Shown here: piece by piece, positions 11,371-25,900 of the stretch
Position numbering within the stretch: position 1 is the first letter of the stretch
Layout of the letters: each line of letters opens with the position of its first letter
Program-made: the position numbers and the translations under genes
Notes under the pieces: generated by a model
What the model saw: only the letters and a program-made list of their open reading frames with translations
The model's database searches: none
Told to the model about the DNA's origin: nothing
NCBI RefSeq assembly: GCF_028769735.1
Contig: NC_088178.1
Span: 25,689,357 to 25,753,356, forward strand
Reading direction: 5' to 3'
Length of the DNA: 64,000 nt
Source: Zonotrichia leucophrys gambelii
Lineage: Eukaryota > Chordata > Aves > Passeriformes > Passerellidae

Positions 11371-14300
11371 GGTTGTTCTGAAAAGTCATGTTTGTTTTTT
11401 AGCAAAACAAGTTTTGTGAATCCTTTCTTGTTCAAACAGTCAAGTTACTCAGCTCTCCCATCTCCCACAGACAGGGATGAATTGGGTGCTAACTCACAGG
11501 ACTGGCCTCTTCTCTGTCTGGAATCCCACTGACAAACAGCCCAGCACAGAATAAATGCAAAGTCCACTGGTCCACACACAATGTCAACAAACCCAGGCTC
11601 TCACCAGCTCACCTGGGATATCCTGCCTTTCTCCCTTAAGCTGTGGGCTTGGACTGTTAGCAAAAAGTTGACACAGCTGTCCAAGATACAAACCCACTGG
11701 CACTTCATCTGATATCTTAAAGTGACAACAAACAAACAAATCCAAAAAGTTTTAATGCCAAACACAATAGTCCAGCTCCAAATACATGCTAACATTGATG
11801 GGAGGATCAAGGATCAGGAGGCAGGGTTCACAGTAAATTTTTTAAAAATTTAGAAGTCTTTTTTTCTTTTAATGCCAGCTGGAAGTTGTGAAAAACTGGA
11901 GAATTCTAAAACTCTAGGCACAGCAGAATACTGTCCAAATTTCATGCCCTTTCAGTGCTGGGTAGGTGATCTAGGATGTAAATGGCAATATAATAATGGT
12001 GAAGTTAAACAAGATAAAAACATGTAATCCTGCAGAGGAAAGAAAAGTCATTATGACTCACTTTTTACTGCTGGCCACTGTTGAGTACCTGGCACCTGAG
12101 CCACGAAGGAGCCCATGGATCTGTGATGTGTCAGGAACAATTCTCAGCTGAAGCACAGAGTTACTGCTGCTCTTTGATCTGCTCTTGTGCATGGGATGTT
12201 TTACTCTGGTTGTGTGCACAGAATCCCAACTGGAAAAGTGCTCTTATAACACAAGGGCCATGTACTCTGTGCTGTAGTGCTCTGGTTTGTTTAGAATATT
12301 ACCTGGTCTTTTGTTTTACTCTAATCCCCCAAACTGACACTATCAGCCTCAATATCCATGATACACATTGCATCTGGTAGCAATCTTCTCCCCCCAAAAA
12401 TCCCCAAATTCCAACTAATCTGAAAATTATTCTACTAAGGTGATAGAATGTGAAAACAATCCCTTTAGAATTTAGACCAAAATTTGGACAATGATTTTAA
12501 TTATTTTTAAAAATGCAAATTTCTTTAAAAGAAGTCCTTATTAAGGTTCCTTATTAACTGCTTTACAACTCCAAGTTCATTTGAGAAATAAACTGAAACT
12601 GGATGAAGAGAGTACAAACTACTTGTCCATCAAATCCTCTTCCAGATTAACCTAAAACCACACCACACTTCTTTTTTGAAGTGTGCTAAACAAAATATAG
12701 GGTTTTCTTTTTTAAAAAAAAACTATTTTCCTGATAATATTTTCCAAATTATCTCTGTGGACCTAAAAGCTCAAAACAAAAAAATTGTTTTGTTTTGCTT
12801 TTAATGAAAATGTAGATTCTGGCAACCATACCTGTGCCAAAGGGCCTGGAAACTGGCAGAGGAATTTGCCTCATTGTATGGCTACCTCTTAAGTTTACTT
12901 ATCTCACTTCCCTGTGACCTAGCAATTGCTATTTCAACACATTAATGGATTTATGTGTAGAAGAGAGAAAGAGAGATGTACATATTTTTGAATCCAGCCC
13001 AGTAAGAAACAATCATTTTCAATTAGCATGTCCTCAGATGAATACAATAAGCCAGTGTTTTTCATTTCCAATTTGTTTTGTTCCGTGCAAAAAGAATTAA
13101 AGAGATAAAGGACATACAAAGACTGGTCCCAGATGAGACTGTAAAGCAAGATTTATCAATTAATATGTTAGAAATATCAGGCTGGCCACCATGCCATTCA
13201 GATTCCCATCTTTTATTTGTATCAAGTTTTCTGCTTTTAATTAAATATTGAATATCAGGCCGGTTATTTGAGATAGCATCAAAATGGTAGCTGCACCCCA
13301 ACACTGTTTGGTGACTGCCACACTCAGTGTGATGCAGGAATTTACACAATTAGAGGGAAGAGAAGATGCACTGAATAAAGGTCTCTTTCCATTTCACCTC
13401 ACACTAAGCACACACAGTTTTATGTTTTCAAACAATGCTGTTGTACCTTCAGCAGCCAGCAAAGCCATCCCATCCCTGCCCTCCTTGCCCAGAGTGGCAC
13501 TGCAGCCACACCCAGCACTGAATTGTGCTCAACATGGAGTTTTCTCTGGAGCAAACAGAGCTTGGATGAGCGGCACTGCACTAAAGTCAACTGGATTTGT
13601 CACATACCCAGAGATGACAAAAATCCATTGTAGGTGTGTTCAGCAGGTGTCACCTCAACTCAGGGCCCAGTGCCACAAAGCAGGCACTTTGGTACCAATA
13701 CTGACTTCTTGCCCCTGTTTTTACCCTTTTTTTACTCATTCTTCCATTGTTTTGCATGCCTTCAGCTCAGTCATGGCAAGTGTTTGCAGAGTCATGCTGT
13801 GAACCAGACCAGTGACTTTCCCAGAGTAAAAACCAGAGAACATCAATTTCAATCATGTCTGTTCAACTCAAACTGTGGATCCCATAAGACAAATAATGGA
13901 AAAAAGGGACAGCAACATTCAAACCCTGGTTATTTATTCATATAAATAGCCAGGGAAAACTTTTTAAGCCCTGCTGAAAGCCCATGCACTGTGAAACTGT
14001 GTTTGGAGTAGCAATGGCCTAATCCAGCCAAGGTTGCAGGGCGCTAATCGAAAGCACAGGGAATCACTTCCCAATCTCTTAAATAAACACCAATTACAGA
14101 GCAAAACTGCAGCCTGCTTAACACTCTGATCCCAGCTCAGCTCTCTAGGATCTCTCTTTTCCTACCCTAAACCACCAGAAGTCTGCGTGTTCCACAGACA
14201 GTGCTCCTGACCTGGGCCTGGATGAATCTCAGACCTGTTGAAATTAGACTCAACACAAATATAAGTGATTGTTATTTTTACAATTAATTTTCAAGACCTT

Positions 14301-17140
14301 ACATTTTCACAGGTACACAGACATTAGGCTCCCCATCCTCTAGCAAGCACAGATGAGAAACGTCTGCTAAATTAAAAAAAACAGACCTGGTAATATTTAT
14401 TATTCCATATAGTAACACAGAAAGAGAGTCACGTGTACATCTGCAGTGAAATCCTCCTGTGGCTACAGAGATCAAGACTGCTAAGAAACTTCACATCCCT
14501 CCCTTATTTTAAAAGAGTCAACTAGGTCTGGATAACCAGCACCAGAATTCCTCATGTCTTAAATCTCAAAGGTGTAAGCTTAGCCACTGGGCAATCTCGA
14601 CTCTGTAAGCAGAATTCTGTGCCATTTAATTTCTTTGATTTTAAAACAATAATTTCTCATCACTCTCATTCACTCTACACTCCCTCAACCCCTGGGCAAT
14701 GACAGCCACAGCCACACAATGCCCATTCTGTCTCACTTGTCTGCTTCTCTCTGCCTCTCCCTCCTGGAGCAGCTTCCTCCCAGAGAGACCAGAGGAGCTG
14801 GGAGGCGGCACAGAAAGGGTGCAGAGCACGGGGTGCTCTGTGAGAACGGTTCTGACTTCTCATTTCACCTCCCACAGTGCTGAGCTGCACCAGCTTCCAT
14901 GTTCTCCCCAGTGGTCAGTGCACACAAGCTCCCTGCAGCAGCAGTCCCTGAGTGGAACAAAGTGCAAACGCTCAGATATTCCCCAGTGCATCTACAGAGA
15001 CCACTCCATCTGTAATTTACTATTTAAATAAATTTATTATTTATTCAAGGAAAGCCTCTCTAAGGTCAGCCATGCAGATGAGGAGGTGAATCCCTACACA
15101 CCCAATCTGCAGAGAGAATCTGATCACACACAGCACCAAACACTTGCAGGGGAGGCCACAAGACTGTCAGAGTTCTGCCAAGAGAAACAGATATGGCAGC
15201 AGAGTAATTTATCCATTTGATTTGCTCAGGTACTGTGACCACAAACAGGCTGAAAATTCCTCTGCTTGGTCTTTTTGGTCTGCACCTATGTAGCCAAACC
15301 TTTTCTATTAAAAAGTATTTGGAGTTGTATCCCCCAGAGTGCAACAGAAGTCACGAATCATGACTTAGGCAAGACAAATCTCGAAAGAGTGAGGGCAGTC
15401 AGGGTGGGAGGTACAGGAAGTTTTATGCTTCATGAGGCTACAAAGGCCCAGCAAAAGCACCTTTTGGATGGTAAAATTCATTTTTCTGGGTACAAGGAGG
15501 AAGACTTAGATCTGGCACTTTTGTGACATTGCACACAACTCAAGTATGAAACAGATTTATCTAGCAAGCCTGAGCTCCCAAGTCCCCACTAAGTGATGAA
15601 CACCAACCAGCTTTTCACCAGGTCCAGAAAAAAACCTAGAAGGTCCCACCTGCTGAATTCATAAAATACCAATCTCCCCTCCTCTCACATTACCACAGTA
15701 TGGATGCAAGGCATTACAGAAGCATTCTGAAAATGTTTTCGGAAGTGTATTTTGTCAAGAAAGATACCATTTCACATTGGCTTAGATACTGAAAATCAAC
15801 TTAACCAGCCCCAAACACTTTTGCTTGTTCAGACATTTCTTCTCTAAGTGAAACATCAACCTGCTCAAGGCCAAGTTCTCAAACATAATCAAGGATCATC
15901 TGCAAACCTAGGCACATATTCAGCATATTTTTACTTAACAAAATTAAGTAAAGCTAGTTTAAAAATGCGAACTGGTTTGCCAAAAATAAACACAGGTATT
16001 TTTGTGGTACTTTCACTGTAAAACTAGAATTCAAAAGCTCAGAGCACGTAACTCCAAGCTGCAGAATTGCACACGCATGGGAACGTAGGATGGAGCTGAA
16101 ACACTCAGGGAAGGGCCAAGATTTTGGCAAGGGCTGAACAAGCAATCAAAATTAAGTCTCCCAGAGTTCACCCAAACACCATGATCATGATCTGCAAATC
16201 CTCACTGAATTCCTCACTTCAGCATCAGTGCTGAACAGAATAAAATGTGTATCCATGGCTGGGATTTTAAATCAGAAGCTTTGATACAGCAATGGCTTAA
16301 GCTGCAACTGTAAAATCACTTTCATTCCTACCTGCATTCAGAAGAGAAAGGCAGTACCTGAAAATCTGATCCACAGGATCTCTGGTGTCTTTTGCAAGAG
16401 CAGATGCATTAAATAGAACAGCCTGGCCCTAATCACAATCAGCCCTGCCATACAGGTCTGCATTATTAACTGCTTCCTTTTATCCTGCCTGTATTTCTGT
16501 TTCAGCTGTGTTTGAGAAGGCTGGAAAGCTGCACTGGGATTATTCAGGCTGAAAGATGCTATACACTGTAGGTACAATTCCTCAATATGCACAGTAGCCA
16601 TTATTTAAACATGAATTTCTTAACTAGTTTTAATTCTTTTTAATACTCAAAGGCACCAGTAGATGTTTAAAGCTGTTTGGGGGCTAGAGAGTCCTTAAAA
16701 GGGGGAAAAGTTTCTGAAACAATTAGATTTCTATTTCACTCGTCACTCTTTTGCAATCTGAAAACAGGCCTGTCAATAAACCAAATGCAGTTTAAATAAG
16801 GAAAGCAGTATGCTCTCAGCCTGGAACCCTCTGTGCCAAATTATGGCTTGCAGTAAAGTTTTATGAGCAAGTTATAAACCCCTGAAAAATGGAGCTTGCA
16901 GCAGAAACACTGGAAGAGCTATCACTGCAGCAGCCCTAACATGCTGCTTTGCCCTTGCCTGGTGAAGTCCAGCTTCATCCCCTCCTCCTCTTCCTCAGCA
17001 TCACTTTGGCTTCTCAGAGGGACTTGTGGAATCACTGAAATGGCTGCACCTCCCACCTCCACCTCTGGGCACTGGAACTCTGTGTTATCCATGTGTGTCC
17101 TGCTCCCTGCTCTGATTTCTGTGCTCACCCTCAGGGAACA

Positions 17141-17220
17141 CCTCTGTCCCTCTCAGACCTGTGCTTTACCCTGTGCTGTCCCTCTGTCCCTCTCAGACCT
17201 GAGCTTTACCCTGTGCTGTC
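17141..17220. repeat. 2 x 40-bp tandem duplication
   Basis: Units at 17141-17180 and 17181-17220 (each starting CCTCTGTCCCTCTCAGACCT) differ at a single base. A likely minisatellite-type locus that may vary in copy number. Confidence 0.95.
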
Positions 17221-19999
17221 CACCTTGGCAGCAGAAATGTCCTTCCCTGTCACTGCCCACAGGGTGACTGTGGACTACCATCTGCAGTGAAGGAAATTCA
17301 CAGCAGGCAGAAAATTCTGGAAAGAAGAAAATTATAACAGAGAATAAGCAAGTAACAGATGAGGGCTCATGATGTGATTAAATTGGCTGTTTCATGAACT
17401 TGGCAATATAAAAGCTATAATGGGAATACACTAAATTTGCCCAGGATTTTCACCTGAGCTGAACAGAGAACCTTGTCATCACAGAAAAATGGGAAAGGGT
17501 TCCTAGCCACAGAACAGAAGTAACTCAATTTCTTCACAGGCTAATCCCTGCTTACATGGCCTGTCTGGAAACACATCTGCACTGACCAAAATCAAAGATG
17601 GGCTCAAGGGCAACAGCACAGCCTGGTGAGGAGAAAATGTGCAGGTTTAAAGGCAGCTGGAACTGCTGATATGACTGACAAGTACAGTTGGATTTGTTAC
17701 CTGATGTATTGACACCGAGATGGATGAAAATCATCTCAGACAAAGTGATGTACTATTAACCAAGAAACCTTCAAAGCCTGGAAAAAATGTATTTAATGGA
17801 GAAAAAGGAACACTGGTCACATAAGCAATTCTCCTCAGTGATATCTTACATTCATGGTGACAACTGACATTTTTAGTGCCTGGAATGGTGTGATTTTTCT
17901 TTTCCACCCCTGAAGTAAAATTACATTTTCCCAAATCAGAAAATGCTTATATTTTTAGATTTTTCTACATGTTTGTAAAAGGATTTCCACAAATTTTTAA
18001 ATATTCTGTTTGCCCTTCCTATTTTTCTCTTCCATATTTTTCTTCTTATCATGTGTTGCTTCTCCTTTTCCTTCTTTCATTACTGATACATGAGGGAGGA
18101 GAGAAAACAATACAAAGCTGTATATTTCATTGGGCAATAAGGACATTCTTTGTTCAGGAAATGCTGAGGTTTTTCATGAAGCATACCTTGACTCTTTTAC
18201 CAGCTCCATTCTGTGACTTTTTTTTTCACTGAACAGAGACCTTGTACAACATTGCCTCGTTCTCATCAGGCTCAAACAGCAGGTTGGGAGCATCTTCCAC
18301 AACCTTTCTTTACTTTTCCTATTATGTCACCACAATGAGCTGGTTTTAGTCCCTCACATTGCTCTGGATATTTAACTTAAGTGAAAACCAAACACAATTA
18401 ATGGATTAATACCAACTGTCATGACTGTGCTTGGAAACCTGTTTGACAAAAGTGCAGTCACTGTTGTGAAGAACTCCCTCCTTGCAGACTGCTGTGCTCT
18501 CTGTCCCAGCACACACAGTGAGAGCTGTGTGTGGAACAGCCTGTGAGAGCACTCTCCTGATTTTCTCATTGTCTCAGTACATCCTCCATGATTTAATTAC
18601 AGATTTTGGCTCTACTTTGATTTCAGTTTATACTAATGATATTTGATTGACAGTAACTTAAGAAAAATCACAAACTTATGTTAAATTACTAGATTATTTA
18701 TGTATTTTCTGCTGTACTGGTAACAATGACTTCAGTGAAACATATGGAACAAATAATGAGATATTTAGAAATCAGGAGTTTATAAGAAACTGGAAACAAT
18801 TTGATATAAACCATTTAAAAACTATATTGTGCTTCATTAAAAAAGATATATATTTACCTAGAATGTCTGGTACTACAGGAAACAAATAAGAGAGAGGTAC
18901 TTGCAACTGTAATTGAAGTGACAACATATTTCATGGTAGCTGGAGATTTCAACTATCTCTAAAGACTGGATTCACTTTAAAACTACACAGTCTCCTCACA
19001 TCACTGTCCAACTTCAAAACACACCTAACATTAAGAAGAGTGGTAGTGTATTCCCCACGCCAGGAAAGTACTTTCCAGTACTGAGGCACAGTTGATTTTG
19101 ATTATCCCGTCACCCTGCAGGCACAGCTGCACAGCCCCAGGCCATCCTTCCTCAGGGGAGTGAGGGAACCCTGGGTCAGTGGGATGGATGCAGGCTGGGG
19201 CTGGCAGGGCTGCCCAGGCACTTGTGGGGCAGCTGAGGATGTGACCTGTGCCTGCATCTCGCCCTGTCTGGAGACCTTCTCAGAGCTCCACCAGCACTGA
19301 GCTCCTGTGCTAAAACTGTCCACAAAACAAACCATTCCAACCTCCTCAACAATGTCCTGTCCCCAGGGTCCCAAAGCCAGAGATCACCAAGCACATGCTA
19401 ACAGCAAACATGGGAGAAAGCCAATGGCAATTAAAGAGAGCCCCGAGGTGCAGTGGTAGAGGAGTGATTAACACACTGCCAGGCACTAATTAAGGTGAAG
19501 TAATAATATGTTGGCAAGTCACATAATTAATAAATAGCCTGGTATAAATACAAAGTATTAAAAAGCAGTTTATGTGCACTGTCATTTTTAATCACCAGAT
19601 TTATGAACAATTATGAGTAACGATGCCCCACAACACTGTGGAGTAACAATAGAGCTGTGGTCCAGGCAAAGCAAAAGCAGCCATTTGTTAGTCCTGGCTG
19701 CTAGAGAGGTCCATAGCTCCTACAAATCACATTTGCCTTAAGTACCATTTCCAGCTCCCATTGCAATCCAACTGCAAAGCACACCTAATAGGCATCAAGG
19801 ATGTGTTTTCCACACCAGAGCAGTTTCAGTGCCACTTACAACCCCACTAGCAAAGCTGGTTTAGAACTGGTCACTGTAATTCTCTGGACCTTTTGCCAGC
19901 CAGTGCATAAATCCCCTCCACTGTTATTCTTATATCTGACTTTCATTTGTAGCAGTTTTTCTTCCAGGAACGCTGGGAGGAACAGCATTGACAGAAAGG

Positions 20000-22900
20000 C
20001 TTCATTTTATGTATTCCTGTGAGAAGACAAACCTTGCTGCTGGGTAGCTGGGAGGGAGTATTTGGTATCACTCCACAAATTATTTGATACTATGAAAAAA
20101 TTCAATTGCAGTTAAACAGCCTTGAAGAGGGACTGCAATGAGTAGCTCAAGACCCCAAATTGTATGAGAGCTTTAGGCCCCCAGCAGGATTCCCAGCACC
20201 ACCTGTACCAGCACTGTGTGCCTGCCCTGGGAAGGCACCTCAGGCTCTGTGTCCTGCCCTGCCGAGCCTGAGCAGAAATAAACTCAGTGTTTATGACATG
20301 GGCCTAGCTCCTGGCTCCGTGAGCACAAGGTGCATTCCTCTCTAATTATTCCTAATTGCCATGACCTAATGTGTAAATATTTGCAAGCACGAATGTAAAA
20401 GTGCTTCCATACCGTAGGTAGGCCCCGTTCCCAGCTGTGAGGAGCCTCTGCCTTCTCAGGCACAGCTCCTCAGCTGACCTGGGGCCTTTGAAGTAAGGGC
20501 CTCTCTTGTGTTGTTGAGGTTTTCAACAGATAATTGAATGGGAACTAATGTAGTTCTGATGCTCCAATTTGCACACACCATCTTCCCATAAATCTTTCTT
20601 TTATCCATTTGTTACTGTTTTCCACAGCTGCTGGATGCCTATCATTGTGCAGCGTGGACCCCACCTACCCTAAATCTTCCTTTGCCCTGTCCTGACTGCT
20701 CCCCTGGCACTTAATATTCTGTCTCTCCTCCATCCTGCTTGCACTGTTCTGATTCCAAGGTATTGGAGAACTTCATTTGGCATAACAAGACCAGCTGGCT
20801 GCAGAGCAGACATGACCCAAGTGTGTTCTTCTCAAATTAGTCCCTTTTCTTGGTAGAGCCAAACCTGCAGAGAGAGTCAGAGACAAATTCCAGGGTGGTC
20901 AGGGAGGGAGCTGAGCAGTGGGTGGCACTGGGAACAACCAAGACTTTGGCTGCCAATTCCAGAAATTACACAGGATGGTTCTGGAGGCAGCCATCCCAGG
21001 GCCAAAAAGCAGACAATCTTAAGGTTACCCTGAAATGCTGCAATCAAGTTTTCCATTTCCATCAGCCCTACACCTCAGGTGGGCACGCCAGGGCAGTCTG
21101 GCAGCAGGAATCCCTGTCTGCACAGGTTGGATTTACTGGCTGCACCAAATGCCATCAAGCACTCCTGAAGCTGGAATGGTTCTCAGCCTCTTCCACTTGG
21201 ACCAGTAAATGGGAGCAGCTGAGACACTGCATGCACACAGTGCTGTAACTCACTACCAACTCCCCTGAGGCATCTTGGGCCATAATTTATACAGCTCTGA
21301 GTGCTTTTATATTATATAGAACTGAGAGCTCGAATGAAAACCAAACAAAATGAAACAAAGCAAATGCAGACAATGAATAGCCTGAGAAATTAAAATAGCC
21401 TCAAAACTTGAAGAACCCAAACTGTCCCCCTAAATGACTCACACTAAAGATGCCTCATTTTATTAAGTTAGAAGAATTGTAAAAATAAGGACAGATTTAA
21501 AGAAAGAGCAAGCTCTCAAGAGTTTCATAGGTTACAGTTTTTCTTTTAATTCTAATCTCTTGATCCACATTACACTTTAAAGCCATGTAGCTGCCCTAAG
21601 GCAGGGCCTTCCAGCTGCTGCAGACAAGGCAGCCTGCTCCTCCTTCCTTCCTTTGAGGATAGGGAAGGTTGCACACAGGACTGGGCACCAGCCCCACCTA
21701 ACAATCTGCTTTTTCCTTTTCCATCCCCCAGGAATAAAAACCTCTCCCCCAAAACCTGACACAGAGCATGTCCCACACCAGGTCTTGCTAAGGGGCTGAG
21801 GAAGAGGAGGGTGAGACAGGACAGGCTACAGAGCTGAGCATGACAACAGCCCGAGTCATTCTCACTGAATCCCTGTCCACTTCCATCACGCAGAGCTCAC
21901 AAGGTTTTGGCAAAGTTGAAATAATTTTTAATGAACAGTAATAGCAAACATGAATTAGTCTAATAAGGGAATATTATACACATAGAGTCATTCATACTTG
22001 TCACAGAGAATACAATGCACACACTCTCCTCTCAGTCTCTATCCATGCCATTTTCCCCAGCGTTTTTCTGCAAGCTGAATGGAAGTTTCCTTCTGGGACT
22101 AGCAGTCCTCAGCAAACTCTGGGTAATAAATAATAATAAATAAATTGCAAAAGCCCTGGAGCAGCCTGTTTAGTCATCTCATTAAGTGTTACCAACACTT
22201 TCACAGTGTGGACAGGCCTTAGTCATTCCCCCATTCCTGTAAAAGACATGGTTTTCTCATCAATAACCCTCTGCAAGAGGACTGGAAAGGAATTGCTATG
22301 AACAGAGCAAGGAGCTCCTCCCTGCCCTCTCCCACTGCAGGACAGCACCTAAAGGCTGTTCTGCACTTCTGCCTTTTCTCCTGTTGATTTTAACTGCAGG
22401 ACAACATTTAACCATTTCTCATTATCAGTCTGCTCCCACATCAGCAGAAGTAGCTGGAGCTCTGTCTTTGGTGAGAGAACAGCATGAGGAGATGCTGTGT
22501 ATGAACTGGTGAGGCACTACAATTTGCTTTAAAAAGGAGCAAAAGCTTTTTTCCTTTTATGAAAAACAAAGGGGATATCATAATGACAAGGTAAAAAATA
22601 AAGCAGTAGCCCTCAAGAGTTTAAGTTTCCAGGTGCTTTGAACATAAGCTTCTAAACTGCTTTTTGAATTTTAGAGATTGAGGCACATAATTGTGCTGTA
22701 TCTGACCAAAAGTGTTAATCAGAAAGACCAGTAACAGCCTATCACAATGGCACTAAGTACATAAATATTATTTGACATACTTTTTCAATAACCTTATATG
22801 TGACTTTTAACAAGCCTCCATAACACAGAGAACATATGAGCCCTGCTAGTATATACTGAACAGCAAGGTAGTTAAGAATATATTGCATTTATAAACTATG

Positions 22901-25900
22901 CACAACTTTATGAGTCTCTAGCTATAATTTCATCATAGCACAGTAATTGGAAAGTCTGCATAATTCTGGAAGGATATGTGTTTTAGTTAAAAGAACACTA
23001 TTATTGCTAATTGGATACCAAGCTTACATTGTAAATCAGAGCAAAGTATGGGCTCCTAATTACAAACTTTTTTGAAACAAGCACTGTATGTCTTTACATT
23101 ATTTTTGGCTAACAAGTGACTTAAATAATCTTAGTGTTACAAAGTCCATAAATCTTTTCTTTAGCTGTGGCTGATGAAACGTTACAGGATAAGAATGTGT
23201 GTTCCCAAGGTAAATATCTGGCTTGGCAGCCTCATCTCCTACAGTGAATCAAGGTAAAAGAGTATGTAAGTGACTAGCACTGGCACAAACCCAAGCAGAA
23301 AAGGTAAGAAGTAAAAAGCTGGTATTAACTTATGTAGCATGTTGCAGCTTAACACATTTTAAACAGGCTGGGATCACTCTCTGGCATCTGGAGCTAAAAA
23401 CTTACAGCCGTGTTCTTATGTGGAATGAACTTGTGTATTAGAGTTTTACAACACCAGCAACAAGCTTTTATGAACTTGTTAAGGTCCTGAATCCAGAGCT
23501 GTTATGCAAGGCTCTTTTTAAAATTATTTTTTCCAAACAGCTTTTCCTCCGCACGCCTTGATCCACACCTGTGGCAGCAGAGACAGCCCTGGCTGCTGAG
23601 GGACAGACACCCCAGGAATAAATATGGGACATGATGCTCTGGGAGTTCTGCTGGGCTGACAGGAGCTCCTAAAGCCTCCTCCTGCGAGAATCCAGGACAG
23701 AAGAAAACCCTGAAGAGAAGTTATGATGTGCATGGGGCAGGCCATACATCCCAAGCCTGCAGCCAAAGTGCAGGGAAGATGGTTCATTATTCAGATAATG
23801 ATCAGAACACACTGGTTTGTTTAGCATGGCCCCAAAGATTTGCTGTCCTTGTCAGTTATAGACAGAGTGAAAAGCCTCCTGCATTAAAAGGCATGAGAAG
23901 GAGGCAAAAAACCTGGATCTCTTGGAACATGGAACATGGCCTAGGAAGATGAACAATTCCAAGTCTGATGTCTACCTTTCATGCTCTCCCCACTAAAAGG
24001 AAAATTCATGCCTATTTTCAAAGTCTATTGCAAAGATATTAATGTACCACAAATCTCTAGAAATAATTTTTATTTTTCCTTTTGATTCTCTACCTGTTTA
24101 TTAAAGAAAAATGCAATGTAGACTTAGGCATAGTGATGTTGTTCAAATGTCAGCCTGCACAGAATCAAGACAGAGGCCATGTGTTCCAGATTTAAAAGCT
24201 GTATTCACTTTGTGCTACACCATTCAGCAAGGACATGCTGTCAGATGAGCCTCCTAATCTGTTCAGCATGTTTCCACCTCTTCTTCAGGGAACAGTTGTG
24301 GCACATCTCACCAGGCTACCAAGTAATGGTGGTGTCTTTACAGCCAGCTGGAAAAGAAGACATCTTTAATAATCCCAGATAACCTATGGATCTCATCTAG
24401 GCTGAAAAAGTCCCCAGGGTCTTGGAGTTCAGCAGCTCTGCAGGGTGTATGTATCTAACCTTTCATCCTGGCCAGGTTATTAAAGTGAGTTCAGTGAACT
24501 TGATTCCAGAAGAAAAAACAGAAGCAGCATGCTCGCACTGTTACAGATGAATAAGTATGGCTAAGTCCTGTTTTATGACCACCGTAATTCCTTTTCCATA
24601 AATTCCCTAACCTCAAATCACAACTTTGAATGCCTCTGACAAACAAGACTTGTCTGCATGGAAGCAGAACATTGCAGGCTCCACTTGGCTTCTGCCTATT
24701 CGTTAATGCAGGACCTGAAAATTATTTCTGTCACAAATTCAACCACAATCTTCTCCATGCAGGGTTAAACTAGGATCAGTCTTGCAGTGCAGATGATTCA
24801 AAATGTGTGATTAGAGGCACAGTGCTACAGGCACACTGGCCATGGAAGCTGGCTTGGAGCCTTCTCACCACCACCACACCACAGCACAGCTTTACCCAAA
24901 AACCTCCATGTCTAGGATGGTCAGACATGAAAGACAGACAAACCACACTGCACTGCCAGAAAGAGAGACTTCAAATTAGTTTCTCTGTGTTGATTTGATC
25001 ACCTTGTTCAGACTCAAGCCTTTAATATCTAGAATCAGCCTTTTAGACAATCCTGATAACTGAAGATAGCAGGACAATATTTCTCCTGGAACAACTGGAT
25101 TAAGTACTACAGTGTGGGAAAAGGTCGTTTGTGAAGCTTTTCCTCAGTGTCAGGTAGGCAGGTGTTTCTCATTGGCCAGAAGAACTGAGAATTATTCTGG
25201 AACAGGAAACAAGTTCTTTGAGACAAGAAGAAAATGCCAACTGGAAAGTTTTAACATGAAAGGTACAGCAAGCCTTAGACTGAATCATTAGAGTGTGATT
25301 GTAAAAGAAGAGAAAAGAGGGACTAAGTCAGATGTGGACATCTAGAACAGACAGCAGGACATGACTCATTGTCTTCTGGACAACTTTACTCTTAATCAGA
25401 GTCTCCAAAGAGAATTCACCAACTCAAGTAAGAACACATTGCTATGAAGCTGAGCACAACATGTGCTCTTCATAACCTACAGGAGCCAGGAGGGAGCGGG
25501 CACACAGGAATGAGGGGCAAGAACACACAGTTCAAACCTCACTGGAAGGCAATCTGCATCCACCTCACATCCATGTGCCACCTCACGGGCACATGGAAAT
25601 GCTCTCTGAGAAGTTCTCCACTCAGCAGCAGAGGGCAGATTTACTGTACCTGGCAAATATCTTTCTCCACAGAATTTGTTGTGTTAATCAGACAGCCACA
25701 GACTGCACCTTCCAGACTCCACCTGCAATGAATATTTCGAAACTTGCAGGTAACTTCATTTTATGTTTTTATTTTTGTTCTGCTATTTTTTATGTTTTTG
25801 TTTAAGTTTGCTTGAAGTGAGTCATTAATTTCAACTGAAAGTAGACCAAATTCTTCACCTGAACACCGTTAGAAGTAGTCTGTTTTTATAGGTGCTCAGC

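Larger units (their letters stand above)
10000..19999. other. GLIS1 intron, segment 2: no gene seen
   Basis: Non-coding as far as I can see. Contents are a duplicated 40-bp element (10635-10675 and 11331-11370), a 13-bp direct repeat flanking its first copy, and a 2 x 40-bp tandem duplication (17141-17220). There is a pyrimidine-rich stretch (about 18001-18085), a GC-rich patch (19115-19300), and an AT-rich, homeobox-site-like stretch at about 19400-19640. No splice-bounded coding exon is recognised on either strand. Confidence 0.7.

Noticed and set aside
13284..13802. 172-codon open frame on the plus strand
   Set aside because: No family signature; Ser/Pro/His-rich translation typical of random GC-balanced intron sequence.
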